A stretch of DNA of 64,000 nt from CAYMDP01 sp964389375 (lineage in GTDB: Bacteria > Bdellovibrionota > Bdellovibrionia > Bdellovibrionales > UBA1609): assembly GCA_964389375.1 (NCBI GenBank), contig CAYMDP010000008.1, positions 1 to 64,000 of the forward strand, written 5' to 3'. Both the position numbers and the translations under genes were made by a program. The first letter of the stretch is position 1; every line of letters begins with the position of its first letter. The notes below the pieces were generated by a model that had not been told where the DNA came from, did no database searches, and was given only the letters and a program-made list of their open reading frames with translations. This document shows positions 8,581 through 16,643 of the stretch, piece after piece.

Positions 8581-9075
8581 TTAGTTGGGTCTTCGCTCAC
8601 TTTTGATGTAAATTGGTCCATGTTTATTTATGCCAAATGTATCAAATGGGTTCGCGATTCTTTCAAAAAATATGGCCTGTTTTATGAGCCCCGTGTCCAT
8701 GAGAACGCCAAAAATTCTTGAGGAAGTCAGTGTAGACATCTCCCATCCCGGTAATACGTATACTTCAACTCTATCTAGATTCTCGATGTCCTTTATAAAT
8801 TCGTTTATAGCAGACACAATCTTTATTTCTTCATCAGCTGGGGATACGTGAGTGAGCAGAAACTTATTGCCGTAGCGCATGGCCAGAGCCGAACATGGTC
8901 CAAGTCCTGAGGTTATCAGTTGCCCCTCAGTGCCTATCTTAATTTCTCCAATTCTAACTTCGACTGATTCTGAAAGAATAGTTTTGGTGAAGAATCTTTC
9001 GTCCTCTACGACTCCTTGGATCTGTGAAAAGCAGAGATTCGGAAAGAGAAGAGTTAAGAAAATTAAATTTCGCAT
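8581..9075 (-). CDS. Exported small protein with a CheD/CNF-type deamidase signature
   Basis: 164 residues, start supported by GAGGTG four bases before the ATG. Signal peptide MRNLIFLTLLFPNLCFS. The core reads ITSGLGPCSALAMRYGN followed by FLLTH: Thr55-x-Gly-Leu-Gly-x-Cys61 has the spacing of the CheD Thr/Cys pair, and His76 lies 15 residues after Cys61, the same distance as Cys866/His881 in the CNF1 toxin. A deamidase or transglutaminase activity on glutamine is therefore a reasonable guess, acting outside the cytoplasm. No chemotaxis genes are near. The rest of the protein is unfamiliar, so the assignment rests on one short motif. Confidence 0.6.
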   Translation of the reverse strand: MRNLIFLTLLFPNLCFSQIQGVVEDERFFTKTILSESVEVRIGEIKIGTEGQLITSGLGPCSALAMRYGNKFLLTHVSPADEEIKIVSAINEFIKDIENLDRVEVYVLPGWEMSTLTSSRIFGVLMDTGLIKQAIFFERIANPFDTFGINKHGPIYIKSERRPN

Positions 9076-9124
9076 AAGACACCTCGAGCCAACTTATTGC
9101 AAAGCATGCCAATGCCCCCAGCCT

Positions 9125-9134
9125 NNNNNNNNNN
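9125..9134. other. Assembly gap (10 N)
   Basis: Ten undetermined bases in the divergent space between the CheD/CNF-like gene and the gene starting at 9277. The promoters of both genes probably lie here; sequence on either side is normal and no coding frame is interrupted. Confidence 0.99.
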
Positions 9135-9276
9135 CTAGATAAGTGAAGCGAGGAGTGGGATAGCAACTGTTGGCTGACTAACCAAGCGAAAGTGGAGCAA
9201 AAATTGGCCATTCTAATCGGTGGCACACCAAATGCATTCTTCTTTCGCGGACTATAATCATAAGCTTAGGATCTTC

Positions 9277-10299
9277 ATGAGTAAGACTTTATTCGAAATA
9301 AGACGATTTTTGTCACTTTTCCTTATGATGATCCCTGCCGGAGTCTGCATCTTTTCATTTCCAAGTCTGGCTGCTCCGGGAGAGCCTAAGACTAAATCCG
9401 TGCTGCTCTGTCATGAAGTTTTGAATCCCTTGCGGCTTGCGAAGCCAGAAGTTTGTTCAGGAACTCACTGTAAAAAAGTTTATGAGCTTTTTGATAAGGG
9501 GACTGACTATGAGGATAGTTCTGTTGCCTATATTGGGATTGCTCATCAGCAGCTCGTAGAATTACTTCAAAATGGAGAGAGCAAACATTCTCACCTTCGG
9601 CTCGTCTTAAAAATCACGGGGGAACATCCGAGTGGACAAAAATTCTTGAAAGAAAACATTTCACCAGAAGAATTGAATGATGATCCATTTGAAAGGAAAA
9701 GTCGTGCATTCTTAGCCTCAAATGAGGCTTCGGAAAATTCTGCGCAGGGAGTTGTTCTAGAAAGACTCAAGCTTTTGACCGGCAAGTATCCATCAAATGA
9801 CCCAGTATTTATGAAAGCCTTTGCTCAGGTGCTGGAATATGTGATCAGGCCATCTGAATCTGGCGGCCTAATCCAAAATGAAACAAAAGTTAGCTTACAA
9901 GATATTATTGCGGCCCTTGAAGATTCAGATTTGTCGTTTAGTGAGCCCACCTATGTTTCCGAAGACCTACCCACTGAAATTAGCATTCTTGCAAATGTGG
10001 GTGATGATTATGCGATGCTGACGGGATACCAACGATTAAAGAGTTTTATGAGATGGTTGGGCTTGCCCTCAGCTAACGTCCATGTAGAGCGTTCTGCCGA
10101 CAGAGACCAAGTTGTTGGCTTGTTTTCAGGCCTACCGACAAGGGATGGTTATGTGCTCTCCTTAAAAAAGAGCATCTTGCCAAAAGTAAAAAAGATGTCG
10201 GATGGGTCTTTCCAAGTTGATCAGATTAAATTGACTGAGATCATAGGAATTGAACCGGTTTCTAACCGAAGTTTCGAATTTTTGAGAAGTTTAAAATAG
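9277..10299 (+). CDS. Exported protein of unknown function
   Basis: 340 residues from the ATG at 9277 (AGGATCTTC just upstream); the frame opens 57 bases earlier but without a site. Signal peptide about 1-35 ending FPSLAAP. The mature part is mixed alpha/beta, with an early Cys pair (VCSGTHC) and no motif I recognise. It sits between two other exported orphans and beside REP-like palindromes, which suggests an accessory region. Confidence 0.72.
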   Translation: MSKTLFEIRRFLSLFLMMIPAGVCIFSFPSLAAPGEPKTKSVLLCHEVLNPLRLAKPEVCSGTHCKKVYELFDKGTDYEDSSVAYIGIAHQQLVELLQNGESKHSHLRLVLKITGEHPSGQKFLKENISPEELNDDPFERKSRAFLASNEASENSAQGVVLERLKLLTGKYPSNDPVFMKAFAQVLEYVIRPSESGGLIQNETKVSLQDIIAALEDSDLSFSEPTYVSEDLPTEISILANVGDDYAMLTGYQRLKSFMRWLGLPSANVHVERSADRDQVVGLFSGLPTRDGYVLSLKKSILPKVKKMSDGSFQVDQIKLTEIIGIEPVSNRSFEFLRSLK

Positions 10300-10358
10300 A
10301 CCGCCAACTTAATTTTTGCATGCATCTTTGGAGTCTGAAGATCATTTGCTGCAGAGCA

Positions 10359-10374
10359 ACTCCGACGTCGGAGT
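10359..10374. repeat. 16-bp perfect palindrome
   Basis: ACTCCGACGTCGGAGT, flanked by GCA and GCAAA. Partner of the palindrome at 7095. Confidence 0.88.
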
Positions 10375-10448
10375 GCAAAGATGGGGTGCTCAATTTTTTC
10401 CCGTGAATATGATAGAGATTCGAAGATCTGGCGGCCTTTTCGCTTTCG

Positions 10449-10469
10449 AAAAGGTGCCGGGCACCTTTT
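10449..10469. repeat. 21-base REP-like palindrome
   Basis: AAAAGGTGC-CGG-GCACCTTTT, followed by GCG. It resembles, without matching exactly, the arms of the inverted repeat at 7021. It lies just upstream of the cysteine-peptidase-like gene and could fold into the leader of its mRNA. Confidence 0.85.
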
Positions 10470-10528
10470 GCGTTTTGATCATCTAAATGGGTACAATTTT
10501 TGTAGTCAGTTCACTCATGAACTTGATT

Positions 10529-11305
10529 ATGATTCAGTTGTTGACTCTTTTGCGTATCAAGCCTCTAGCATTGGCAATCTTTTTGTCACATGGTGCCCTT
10601 TTTGCGGCAGAGGTGTGCGAACTAAGCCTTTCTCAAAAGTGGGAAATTCTAAGGGAGAGGGGGCAATTGGTAAATGTGAATACCTTGCCGGGAAGGCTAG
10701 GTATCTGTGGGGCGGTTTGTGCAATTAATGTCCTGCAGGTCATCGCAATGCAAAATGAACTTGAACTTCCGCATAGTCCTCAGCGTCAGCTTGAAAACAT
10801 CGTCAAATCTCACTTTCATGGTGACGGTACAGGAGCTGATATGGACCGAATGATTAGTGCACTTGATACCTTGTTCCAAGACCATCTAACCCAAAATGTA
10901 AAAATCACGGGAAGTCTACTTACTGGAGTGGCTTTAGAAACTGACAAAGTCCAAATTTCACGTTTTACCAATCAATCCCTTGGGGACCTTTCACCCGATC
11001 AACAGACTCAGAAAATTCTCTTTACCGCACAGCTCGATAAAAATGGGAATGTCCTCGGATTTCACGCGGTAGTTCCGGAGGTCGTAAGAGGTACTTTAAT
11101 GATAATAAATGAACCTAGTTTGCCCTCTCGATCCGTTTATGCCTTCGCCCAAGCGGAACGCCCCATTTTAAACGGTGTCCCCCTAATTAAATTTAACTAC
11201 GTTCGGGGGCCAGGTGAATTGAATGGTACAGAAATCGAAAGCTTTGTCGTTTTGGGATTTATCTCGATTGAGGTAGGTAACCCTTCAAACCAGAATTCAA
11301 TTTAA
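10529..11305 (+). CDS. Exported protein resembling a papain-like cysteine peptidase
   Basis: 258 residues from the ATG at 10529; Met codons at 10517 and 10487 are alternatives, and none has a good ribosome-binding site. The N-terminus MIQLLTLLRIKPLALAIFLS with AAEV at its end is a signal peptide. The segment LPGRLGICGAVCAINVLQ looks like the Cys-bearing helix of papain-fold or C39-type enzymes, and later GFHAVVP and IINEPS would supply His and Asn in the usual Cys-His-Asn order. Overall similarity to a named family is not clear, so activity is an inference. A neighbour of two exported orphans. Confidence 0.6.
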   Translation: MIQLLTLLRIKPLALAIFLSHGALFAAEVCELSLSQKWEILRERGQLVNVNTLPGRLGICGAVCAINVLQVIAMQNELELPHSPQRQLENIVKSHFHGDGTGADMDRMISALDTLFQDHLTQNVKITGSLLTGVALETDKVQISRFTNQSLGDLSPDQQTQKILFTAQLDKNGNVLGFHAVVPEVVRGTLMIINEPSLPSRSVYAFAQAERPILNGVPLIKFNYVRGPGELNGTEIESFVVLGFISIEVGNPSNQNSI

Positions 11306-11432
11306 ATCTCTCTCAATTAATTTCTTTAGGTTAAACCCGAATAATGATTTGAAGGCGATGTTCCGCTCGGGCTAAGAGAATTTTTTATTTGATTAGTCCC
11401 AAAAACTCATTATTGAAGGCATTCATTTCGGT

Positions 11433-12857
11433 CTACCAGAAGCGGAAGTGAGTTGCTTGTTGGTTGGTTTCGATCAAGTGGCCGCGCTTGCCGTGGACTT
11501 CCCAGTTGGCGTTTAAGTTTTTAGTTAGAGCTTCGGCATCAAAGGGGCTTAATGCGATGGACTTTCCAATCTCTGAAAGTGGAATATGTTCGGTTTGCTC
11601 AAGGAAACAATCTTGTGGCAGATTTTTTTCATTTTGGAGGGAGTTTCTAGATCCATCTGGGCTTAAATTGATCCTACAACTATCAAGGGAACTTCGAAGA
11701 ATCTTTATTTTTAGCTTAGCCTGAGTGTGACCTTCCTCAGCCGACCACTGATATGAATAAATTCGGTCGCCGGATTGAATTGGAAGATGAGCGAAGTTCC
11801 AAGCTAGGCGATGTTTTTCTCTTTTAATCACAAAATCATAACTGTGAGACTGAATATAAGATCTTAAGATTCTGAAGTGGCTTGCCCAGCCCAAGCTTTG
11901 CGTCCAAGTGGCATGTCCGCCATTCTTAAGGCTTACAATCTGTAGTGATCCGGATTTTTCTTGATGTTGGACTTTAAGAGCCCCGACTTGATCCTGAAAG
12001 TTGATAAAAGGATCGTCTTCGGAGGCTAAGATCAATGTCGGCGTTTTAAAACCACGAGAGAAATTTTTAAAATCATTTCTGTCCCAAAAGGTATTCTGAT
12101 CATGAACTCCTGAAAAACGAAAGGGGAGTAGAAATTGACTTGAGTTAGCATGGCTTAAATTTGCACTGATTAATTCGCCCATAAAAAAACTGGGATTGTT
12201 AAGAAATCCGATTCGCTGCTGGAGCTCGACTATTTTTGGGACTCGATTTTGTAGTCGATCCAAAAATTTTTGGCCCAAGGGGCGAGAAAATTGTGACAAA
12301 GGGAATGTTTGGAAAATTTGCTCCACATATTTTTTTAAATCGATCACCGGGTGGTGAGCAATAACACTATCGAAGGCTTTCAACTCGTCATTGAGGGGGT
12401 TTGAATCATTATAAAGACCGGCGTAAAGAACCGATTGCCCACCAAGGCCACTACCGACAAGGTGCAGGCTATTTATTTTTGAGCGAAAGGAGCTTTCTAG
12501 TTTTAGCCAGCGTCCTAAGTGGTAAAGCTCTTGTCCCTCTGAAAAACCACCAAACACGGCTTGGGAGTTTCTGATCGAATAAGCTTCTGAAGAAATGCTT
12601 TCAAGAATCAAAACATGAAACTGGGCTTCTTCATAAAAGTGAGAAAACAAACTTTGGATAAGCCCTGATTCTGTCCCTTCACACAACAATCCACAAACTA
12701 AGATCACGAAGGGCTTGTGTTGATCCGCTTGAAGCGCAAGGCGGCCTCGAAGGTGGTTTCCCTGTGGAGTGACAAATTTAAACACCTGTAGATTTGCGGT
12801 TTTTGAAATTCGATTCTCAAGAGCTTGAAGTTGATCAAGATCCTGCCAAACTCCTCT
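11433..12857 (-). CDS. Alpha/beta-hydrolase-fold protein, 5' end lost in assembly gap
   Basis: The clear frame begins at a GTG (12785) but stays open, without a stop, for 24 more codons to the edge of the 100-N gap (LQALENRISKTANLQ is in frame), so the real start is probably inside or beyond the gap. The fold is shown by VILVCGLLCEG, the elbow HLVGSGLGGQS, the acid strand ILASEDDPFI and the histidine KNGGHATW. The residue at the normal nucleophile position (113, counted from the GTG) is Gly, not Ser; Ser is one position earlier. Closest in style to the YheT/esterase group. It may be the C-terminal half of the Asn-Ser repeat gene on the other side of the gap. The C-terminal 120 residues are an extra unrecognised domain. 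Confidence 0.72.
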   Translation of the reverse strand, partial: RGVWQDLDQLQALENRISKTANLQVFKFVTPQGNHLRGRLALQADQHKPFVILVCGLLCEGTESGLIQSLFSHFYEEAQFHVLILESISSEAYSIRNSQAVFGGFSEGQELYHLGRWLKLESSFRSKINSLHLVGSGLGGQSVLYAGLYNDSNPLNDELKAFDSVIAHHPVIDLKKYVEQIFQTFPLSQFSRPLGQKFLDRLQNRVPKIVELQQRIGFLNNPSFFMGELISANLSHANSSQFLLPFRFSGVHDQNTFWDRNDFKNFSRGFKTPTLILASEDDPFINFQDQVGALKVQHQEKSGSLQIVSLKNGGHATWTQSLGWASHFRILRSYIQSHSYDFVIKREKHRLAWNFAHLPIQSGDRIYSYQWSAEEGHTQAKLKIKILRSSLDSCRINLSPDGSRNSLQNEKNLPQDCFLEQTEHIPLSEIGKSIALSPFDAEALTKNLNANWEVHGKRGHLIETNQQATHFRFW

Positions 12858-12957
12858 NNNNNNNNNNNNNNNNNNNNNNNNNNNNNNNNNNNNNNNNNNN
12901 NNNNNNNNNNNNNNNNNNNNNNNNNNNNNNNNNNNNNNNNNNNNNNNNNNNNNNNNN
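12858..12957. other. Assembly gap (100 N, probably of unknown true size)
   Basis: Exactly 100 N is a common placeholder. It abuts a hexanucleotide tandem repeat, which is the likely cause of the break. Confidence 0.98.
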
Positions 12958-13018
12958 AGAATTAGAATTAGAATTAGAATTAGAATTAGAATTAGAATTA
13001 GAATTAGAATTAGAATTA
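12958..13018. repeat. Hexanucleotide tandem repeat (AGAATT)n
   Basis: About ten uninterrupted copies running out of the gap. On the minus strand they encode alternating Asn and Ser. As the unit is six bases, changes in copy number keep the frame and only alter linker length. Confidence 0.97.
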
Positions 13019-13299
13019 AGCTCTGGGCTACAATGAGCCAGATAATTTCTTAAAATTTGAACGCGACGGCTATCCGAATTCACTTCATTCATAAACTGAG
13101 CTTCGAAAGTTCGCGGATCACAATTTAAACTTAAACCTTCGATAGCTCCGCTGGCCGTCCAGGTCGAAGCTTTTGGTTTTTGGGGAAGACCAGTCAGGGC
13201 GGCCTCCATCTCGAGCGCAAAGTCTTCAAGCATCTGGGCCGAAGACGGAGTCGAGGCGAGACACATACAAAAGGTGAGGAGCCAAAGTCGAGTATTCAT
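12958..13299 (-). CDS. Exported protein with Asn-Ser repeat, 3' part lost in gap
   Basis: N-terminal 114 residues only. MNTRLWLLTFCMCLASTPSSAQ is a signal peptide; the following domain (about 23-93) has two cysteines and no recognised family; then (Asn-Ser)n runs into the gap. GAGAGG lies six bases before the ATG and falls within a small hairpin (AGACCT/AGGTCT arms, 13304-13321). With the gap size unknown, this frame could join the alpha/beta-hydrolase frame below 12857 on the same strand: signal peptide, small domain, repeat linker, hydrolase domain. Confidence 0.75.
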
Positions 13300-13774
13300 T
13301 GAAGACCTCTCTAAAGGTCTCTTCGGCCTAGGTAGAGGCCAGGTTCATAGTGACACTGCCTTTTGGTCAAGAATTGGACTTCGGGCGAGTCGAGTCGAAG
13401 GAGTTATTTCGCAGGATTGCGATCCTGCGAGGCCTGGATTCATAGCTAAAATTCTTAATGCTGCGCACGCCTCACTGTGACGGGCGGATTATAGGGATCA
13501 TTCGTTCTAAAAAGTCACAATGGCCGGCCTTGCAGATGGGTGATTTTTAGGGATCCCGAAGCAAAAAAAATATGTCCATGTAATGCCGAGGCTTGGGCGA
13601 TCCCCTTCATGAATTGGGGAAGTCCGGGCCATAGACCTGTAACTATTTGAAATTATTTATATAATATGAGCAGGCGGAACCTCTAAATCATCTTGCCAGG
13701 CGCATTAAGCGATGTTAGTTTCTGGACCTTAAATTTTCGGCCGATCATTCGCCCAATAAAGAGAGAGTAGAACT
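13300..13774. other. Intergenic region of 475 bases
   Basis: No convincing gene. It holds two hairpins: CGCAGGAT-TGCG-ATCCTGCG (13410-13429) and TCCCC...GGGGA around 13600-13620, and an AT-rich stretch near 13650-13670 that could contain the rpmE2 promoter. No Zur-type palindrome was recognised. Confidence 0.5.
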
Positions 13775-14017
13775 ATGAAAAAAGATATCCACCCAGAATT
13801 TAGAGAAGTTGTTTTCAAAGATGTTTCATCTGATTTTACTCTTTTAACAAAATCTACCGTCAAAGCTAAAGAGACAATCAACCTTGATGGCAAAGAGTAT
13901 CCTTGTGTAAAGGTCGAGATTTCAAGTGCATCTCATCCTTTCTTCACAGGTCAGCAAAGACTTCTAGATACAGAAGGACGAGCTGAGAAGTTCTACAAAA
14001 AGTACGGCAAAAAATAG
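13775..14017 (+). CDS. rpmE2: 50S ribosomal protein L31 type B
   Basis: 80 residues. MKKDIHPEFREVVFKD at the start and KVEISSASHPFFTGQQ with GRAEKFYKKYG at the end are typical of L31 type B. It lacks the CxxC pairs of the zinc-binding type A form (only one Cys, residue 48 region). Type B forms commonly replace type A when zinc is scarce. Its neighbour across a terminator is a cation exporter. Confidence 0.95.
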   Translation: MKKDIHPEFREVVFKDVSSDFTLLTKSTVKAKETINLDGKEYPCVKVEISSASHPFFTGQQRLLDTEGRAEKFYKKYGKK

Positions 14018-14027
14018 ATCTTATCCT

Positions 14028-14061
14028 AGAGCCTCGTGAAGTCTTCGACCGGGGCTCTTTA
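14028..14061. terminator. Terminator after rpmE2
   Basis: Nine-pair stem AGAGCCTCG / CGGGGCTCT (one G-U pair) whose loop contains a further GAAG/CTTC helix, followed by TTT. The T run overlaps the stop codon of the convergent cation-exporter gene. Confidence 0.75.
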
Positions 14062-15021
14062 AAATTTCCTTAAGGTTCTCTCTTCAATCACAATATGATT
14101 TAAAGAAAATTCGTCAGCTAAGATTTTTCTGAAATGCTCTATTCCGTGGGCATGTTCCGAATTGACCACAAGTTCGCAGGCCTGAACACCAGGCGCAATC
14201 GTCCAAATATGTAAATCTTCAATTTGTACATGTTCGCATTCGATGCGTTTTTTTACGTTCTGGTAATCTAAGCCCCTGGCGTGCCCATCTAAAAGCTCCC
14301 AGCCGGTATCTTTAACCAAAGTGTAGGTCCATCTCATGATGACGACAGAACTGACTAAACCAATCAGCGCATCCATCCAGATAATTCCAAAATATTTTCC
14401 AGCAATCAGAGCTAAAATTGCCGCAACAGAAGTTAAAGCGTCGGCCAAAACATGAAAGTAGGCGCCTCGTAAGTTGTGATCCACATTTTGAGCGCTTGTA
14501 GAGGATCCATGTCCTTGGGCCCCATGACTTGATCCATGGCCGTGGCTGTGAGCATGGGCTCCGTGAGCCGCCCCAAGGCCATCGCCATCCCTTAGAATAT
14601 AGGCACAGACAAGATTGACCACCAGTCCAAGAATCGCGATCGCAAGAGCCTCATCGAAGCTGATATCTAAGGGATTTAAAAAACGCTCACCAGATTCCCA
14701 GGCGACCACTAGGGCCATCAGGCCTAAGAAGATCGCACTCGTATAGCCACCAAGCGGGATCATTTTTCCGCCGCCAAAATTAAAATTACGACTGATGGAT
14801 TCAGAGCCTGCCAGTTGGTAGGCTAAGTAAGCGATCAAGAGGGCGGCGACGTGAGAGCCCATATGCCAGCCATCCGCCAAAAGCGCCATTGATCCGGTCC
14901 AATAGCCCGCAATAACTTCGATCATCATCATCACAAAAGAGATCCACAGTACAATTAATGTTCTGCGAGCATTTTTTCTGAGGGCTTTGTTGTCAGAGAT
15001 AAAGTTATGACTGTTTTTCAT
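14059..15021 (-). CDS. dmeF: Cation diffusion facilitator, DmeF-like metal exporter
   Basis: 320 residues from the Met at 15021; the frame opens 81 bases earlier but the first 27 residues do not look like the family. Six membrane segments begin with TLIVLWISFVMMMIEVIAG and carry the metal-site ALLADGWHMGSH. A His-rich loop (HGAHAHSHGHGSSHG, about 170-185) is followed by NLRGAYFHVLADALTSV, the pattern of DmeF, which exports Co(II)/Ni(II) by proton antiport at the inner membrane. Metal specificity cannot be read from sequence alone; zinc is also possible. Convergent with rpmE2. Confidence 0.88.
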   Translation of the reverse strand: MKNSHNFISDNKALRKNARRTLIVLWISFVMMMIEVIAGYWTGSMALLADGWHMGSHVAALLIAYLAYQLAGSESISRNFNFGGGKMIPLGGYTSAIFLGLMALVVAWESGERFLNPLDISFDEALAIAILGLVVNLVCAYILRDGDGLGAAHGAHAHSHGHGSSHGAQGHGSSTSAQNVDHNLRGAYFHVLADALTSVAAILALIAGKYFGIIWMDALIGLVSSVVIMRWTYTLVKDTGWELLDGHARGLDYQNVKKRIECEHVQIEDLHIWTIAPGVQACELVVNSEHAHGIEHFRKILADEFSLNHIVIEERTLRKF

Positions 15022-15205
15022 GACCGCCAGACTACCTTTATTCGGCGGTACAGGCAATTGCGGGTTTCTATGCCGAAGCTGAAAACCGGACGGACACTGC
15101 ATAGCCGAATCGCTGTCAGTAGCGGGCAGAAACCTTAAGTCTGGGACAATGTATTAGGGCCCCTTGCGGAGCCCCTGAGATCGAGAATCGAATGTACTTT
15201 ATGGT

Positions 15206-16261
15206 TTACTGACCGACGACTAAGGTGCTGGTCTCTTCAGTCGATGACTTATGAAGACGGTAGCTGACATCAACAGAAGTCCCATCTGGAGGAGCTACAC
15301 TAAAGCGGACCTTGCGACCATCGACTGACCATTTTAAGCCGGCAACAGCTGGAGTGAAAGTCACTTTAACTGTGCTTGGATCTGGATCTTGAGAAAGTTC
15401 GATAGACAAAATTAGATCGCGAACGTGGCGACCGATTGTACTTAAGGTTGAAGAGTAGTCGACATCACAAATGCTTCCAGTCACTCCGCTTGTTAGGCTT
15501 GCGAAAAGGCTGACATAGGTTCCGTAATTTCCACCGCTCGAATACTGAGCATCAAAACAAGCTTGATCGCCTGGTTTAATGATGATTCCGTAGCCGGTAA
15601 TTTTCTTTTGTGAACCAAAAATGTTCTTTGCATGTTGAATGACTTCGTTGGGGTGAGTTGCACCAACAGGCGCGTTGCTGAGTTCGTCTTCGTCACTAAT
15701 CACCACTACAGCTAGATCTGCACCAGCACGGAAGAAGCCAGCGTTTGCGCCTTTTTCTTTATCCATTGCAAGGATAGCTGCGCGCATCGCCTGCTCATCT
15801 CCAGACGGGCAGGTGCCTCCGTTTAGGTCGCAATTCAACGTTTCTCTTCGAACAATGGTCTCCCGGAAGGCTTGCTCATAATTGGCTTGGTTTGGGCGAA
15901 GGATTGTGCTGTTAGTTCCCGCGAAAGTGAGAAGTGAACCTTGCACACCAAATGACCCTGAGGACACATCTGTAGTGGTAATTCCAATCTGCCAGTTTAC
16001 TGAACGAAGCTCTGAAATAAATCGATTAAAACGTTCACCAAGTCTTTCTTGTTCGGTAATCATCGAATATGAGTTATCAACGATAAATAAAATATCGACC
16101 GCATTTCCGGACATCCCCTGATCAATTCGAAATTTTTCATTTAGGGTAAATTCTCCGCCGTTGTCGCCACCGACATTTGGATCGTCTGGAGTAAAGGCAA
16201 CTTCTGAACAGCCCACCATCAGAGCAGCAGCGATTAAAAGAACAAGCTTCTTGCTAAACAT
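15206..16261 (-). CDS. VWA-domain lipoprotein
   Basis: 351 residues. MFSKKLVLLIAAALMVGC is a lipoprotein signal with Cys18. The von Willebrand A domain (about 52-275) begins AVDILFIVDNSYSM, an intact MIDAS DxSxS motif, and includes LAVVVISDEDE as the later acidic strand. Four to six cysteines may form disulphides. A C-terminal beta domain follows. Likely anchored in the outer or inner membrane facing the periplasm or surface and used for metal-dependent adhesion or complex assembly; the partner is unknown. GGGTGG lies upstream of the ATG. Confidence 0.87.
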   Translation of the reverse strand: MFSKKLVLLIAAALMVGCSEVAFTPDDPNVGGDNGGEFTLNEKFRIDQGMSGNAVDILFIVDNSYSMITEQERLGERFNRFISELRSVNWQIGITTTDVSSGSFGVQGSLLTFAGTNSTILRPNQANYEQAFRETIVRRETLNCDLNGGTCPSGDEQAMRAAILAMDKEKGANAGFFRAGADLAVVVISDEDELSNAPVGATHPNEVIQHAKNIFGSQKKITGYGIIIKPGDQACFDAQYSSGGNYGTYVSLFASLTSGVTGSICDVDYSSTLSTIGRHVRDLILSIELSQDPDPSTVKVTFTPAVAGLKWSVDGRKVRFSVAPPDGTSVDVSYRLHKSSTEETSTLVVGQ

Positions 16262-16643
16262 AAAAACACCACCCTTTAAGGTTTTGATATTCTGCCCACA
16301 CAGAATCTCTAGTACTAATGAGCAAGACCAGTGCCTGACATTTTGCCTGCGCTAGACCTTTATCGAGCTGACTTAAGTCTTTTGCCGCACAAGGAAATCT
16401 CACTGTGATGCGCATAAAAAACCTGCAGTGAAATGTCTAAAGGCTTGGAGTGAATAAAAAGTGATCAGTTTTTTTTAAAACAGAAATGGACTCAAGTATG
16501 AAAATTTTTGATCTGAGGTTTTGGCCAGTCGAGTCGTGGGGTCAAAAGTCGCACCGATTCTCGATGCGGACCGCAGCAAGCTTAAAAAACTGTCGAACAG
16601 TTGGTGTCCTTGATTTCAAAACCGCATCTATAGATATGGGGTC
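16262..16643. other. Intergenic region of 382 bases
   Basis: Between the 5' end of the VWA gene and the 3' end of the pip gene (both minus strand). It should hold the VWA promoter; I see no gene, repeat or strong hairpin. Confidence 0.45.

Noticed and set aside
10381..10728. 115-codon plus-strand frame ahead of the cysteine-peptidase-like gene
   Set aside because: Overlaps the palindrome and the start of the supported gene, and lacks any family-like sequence.
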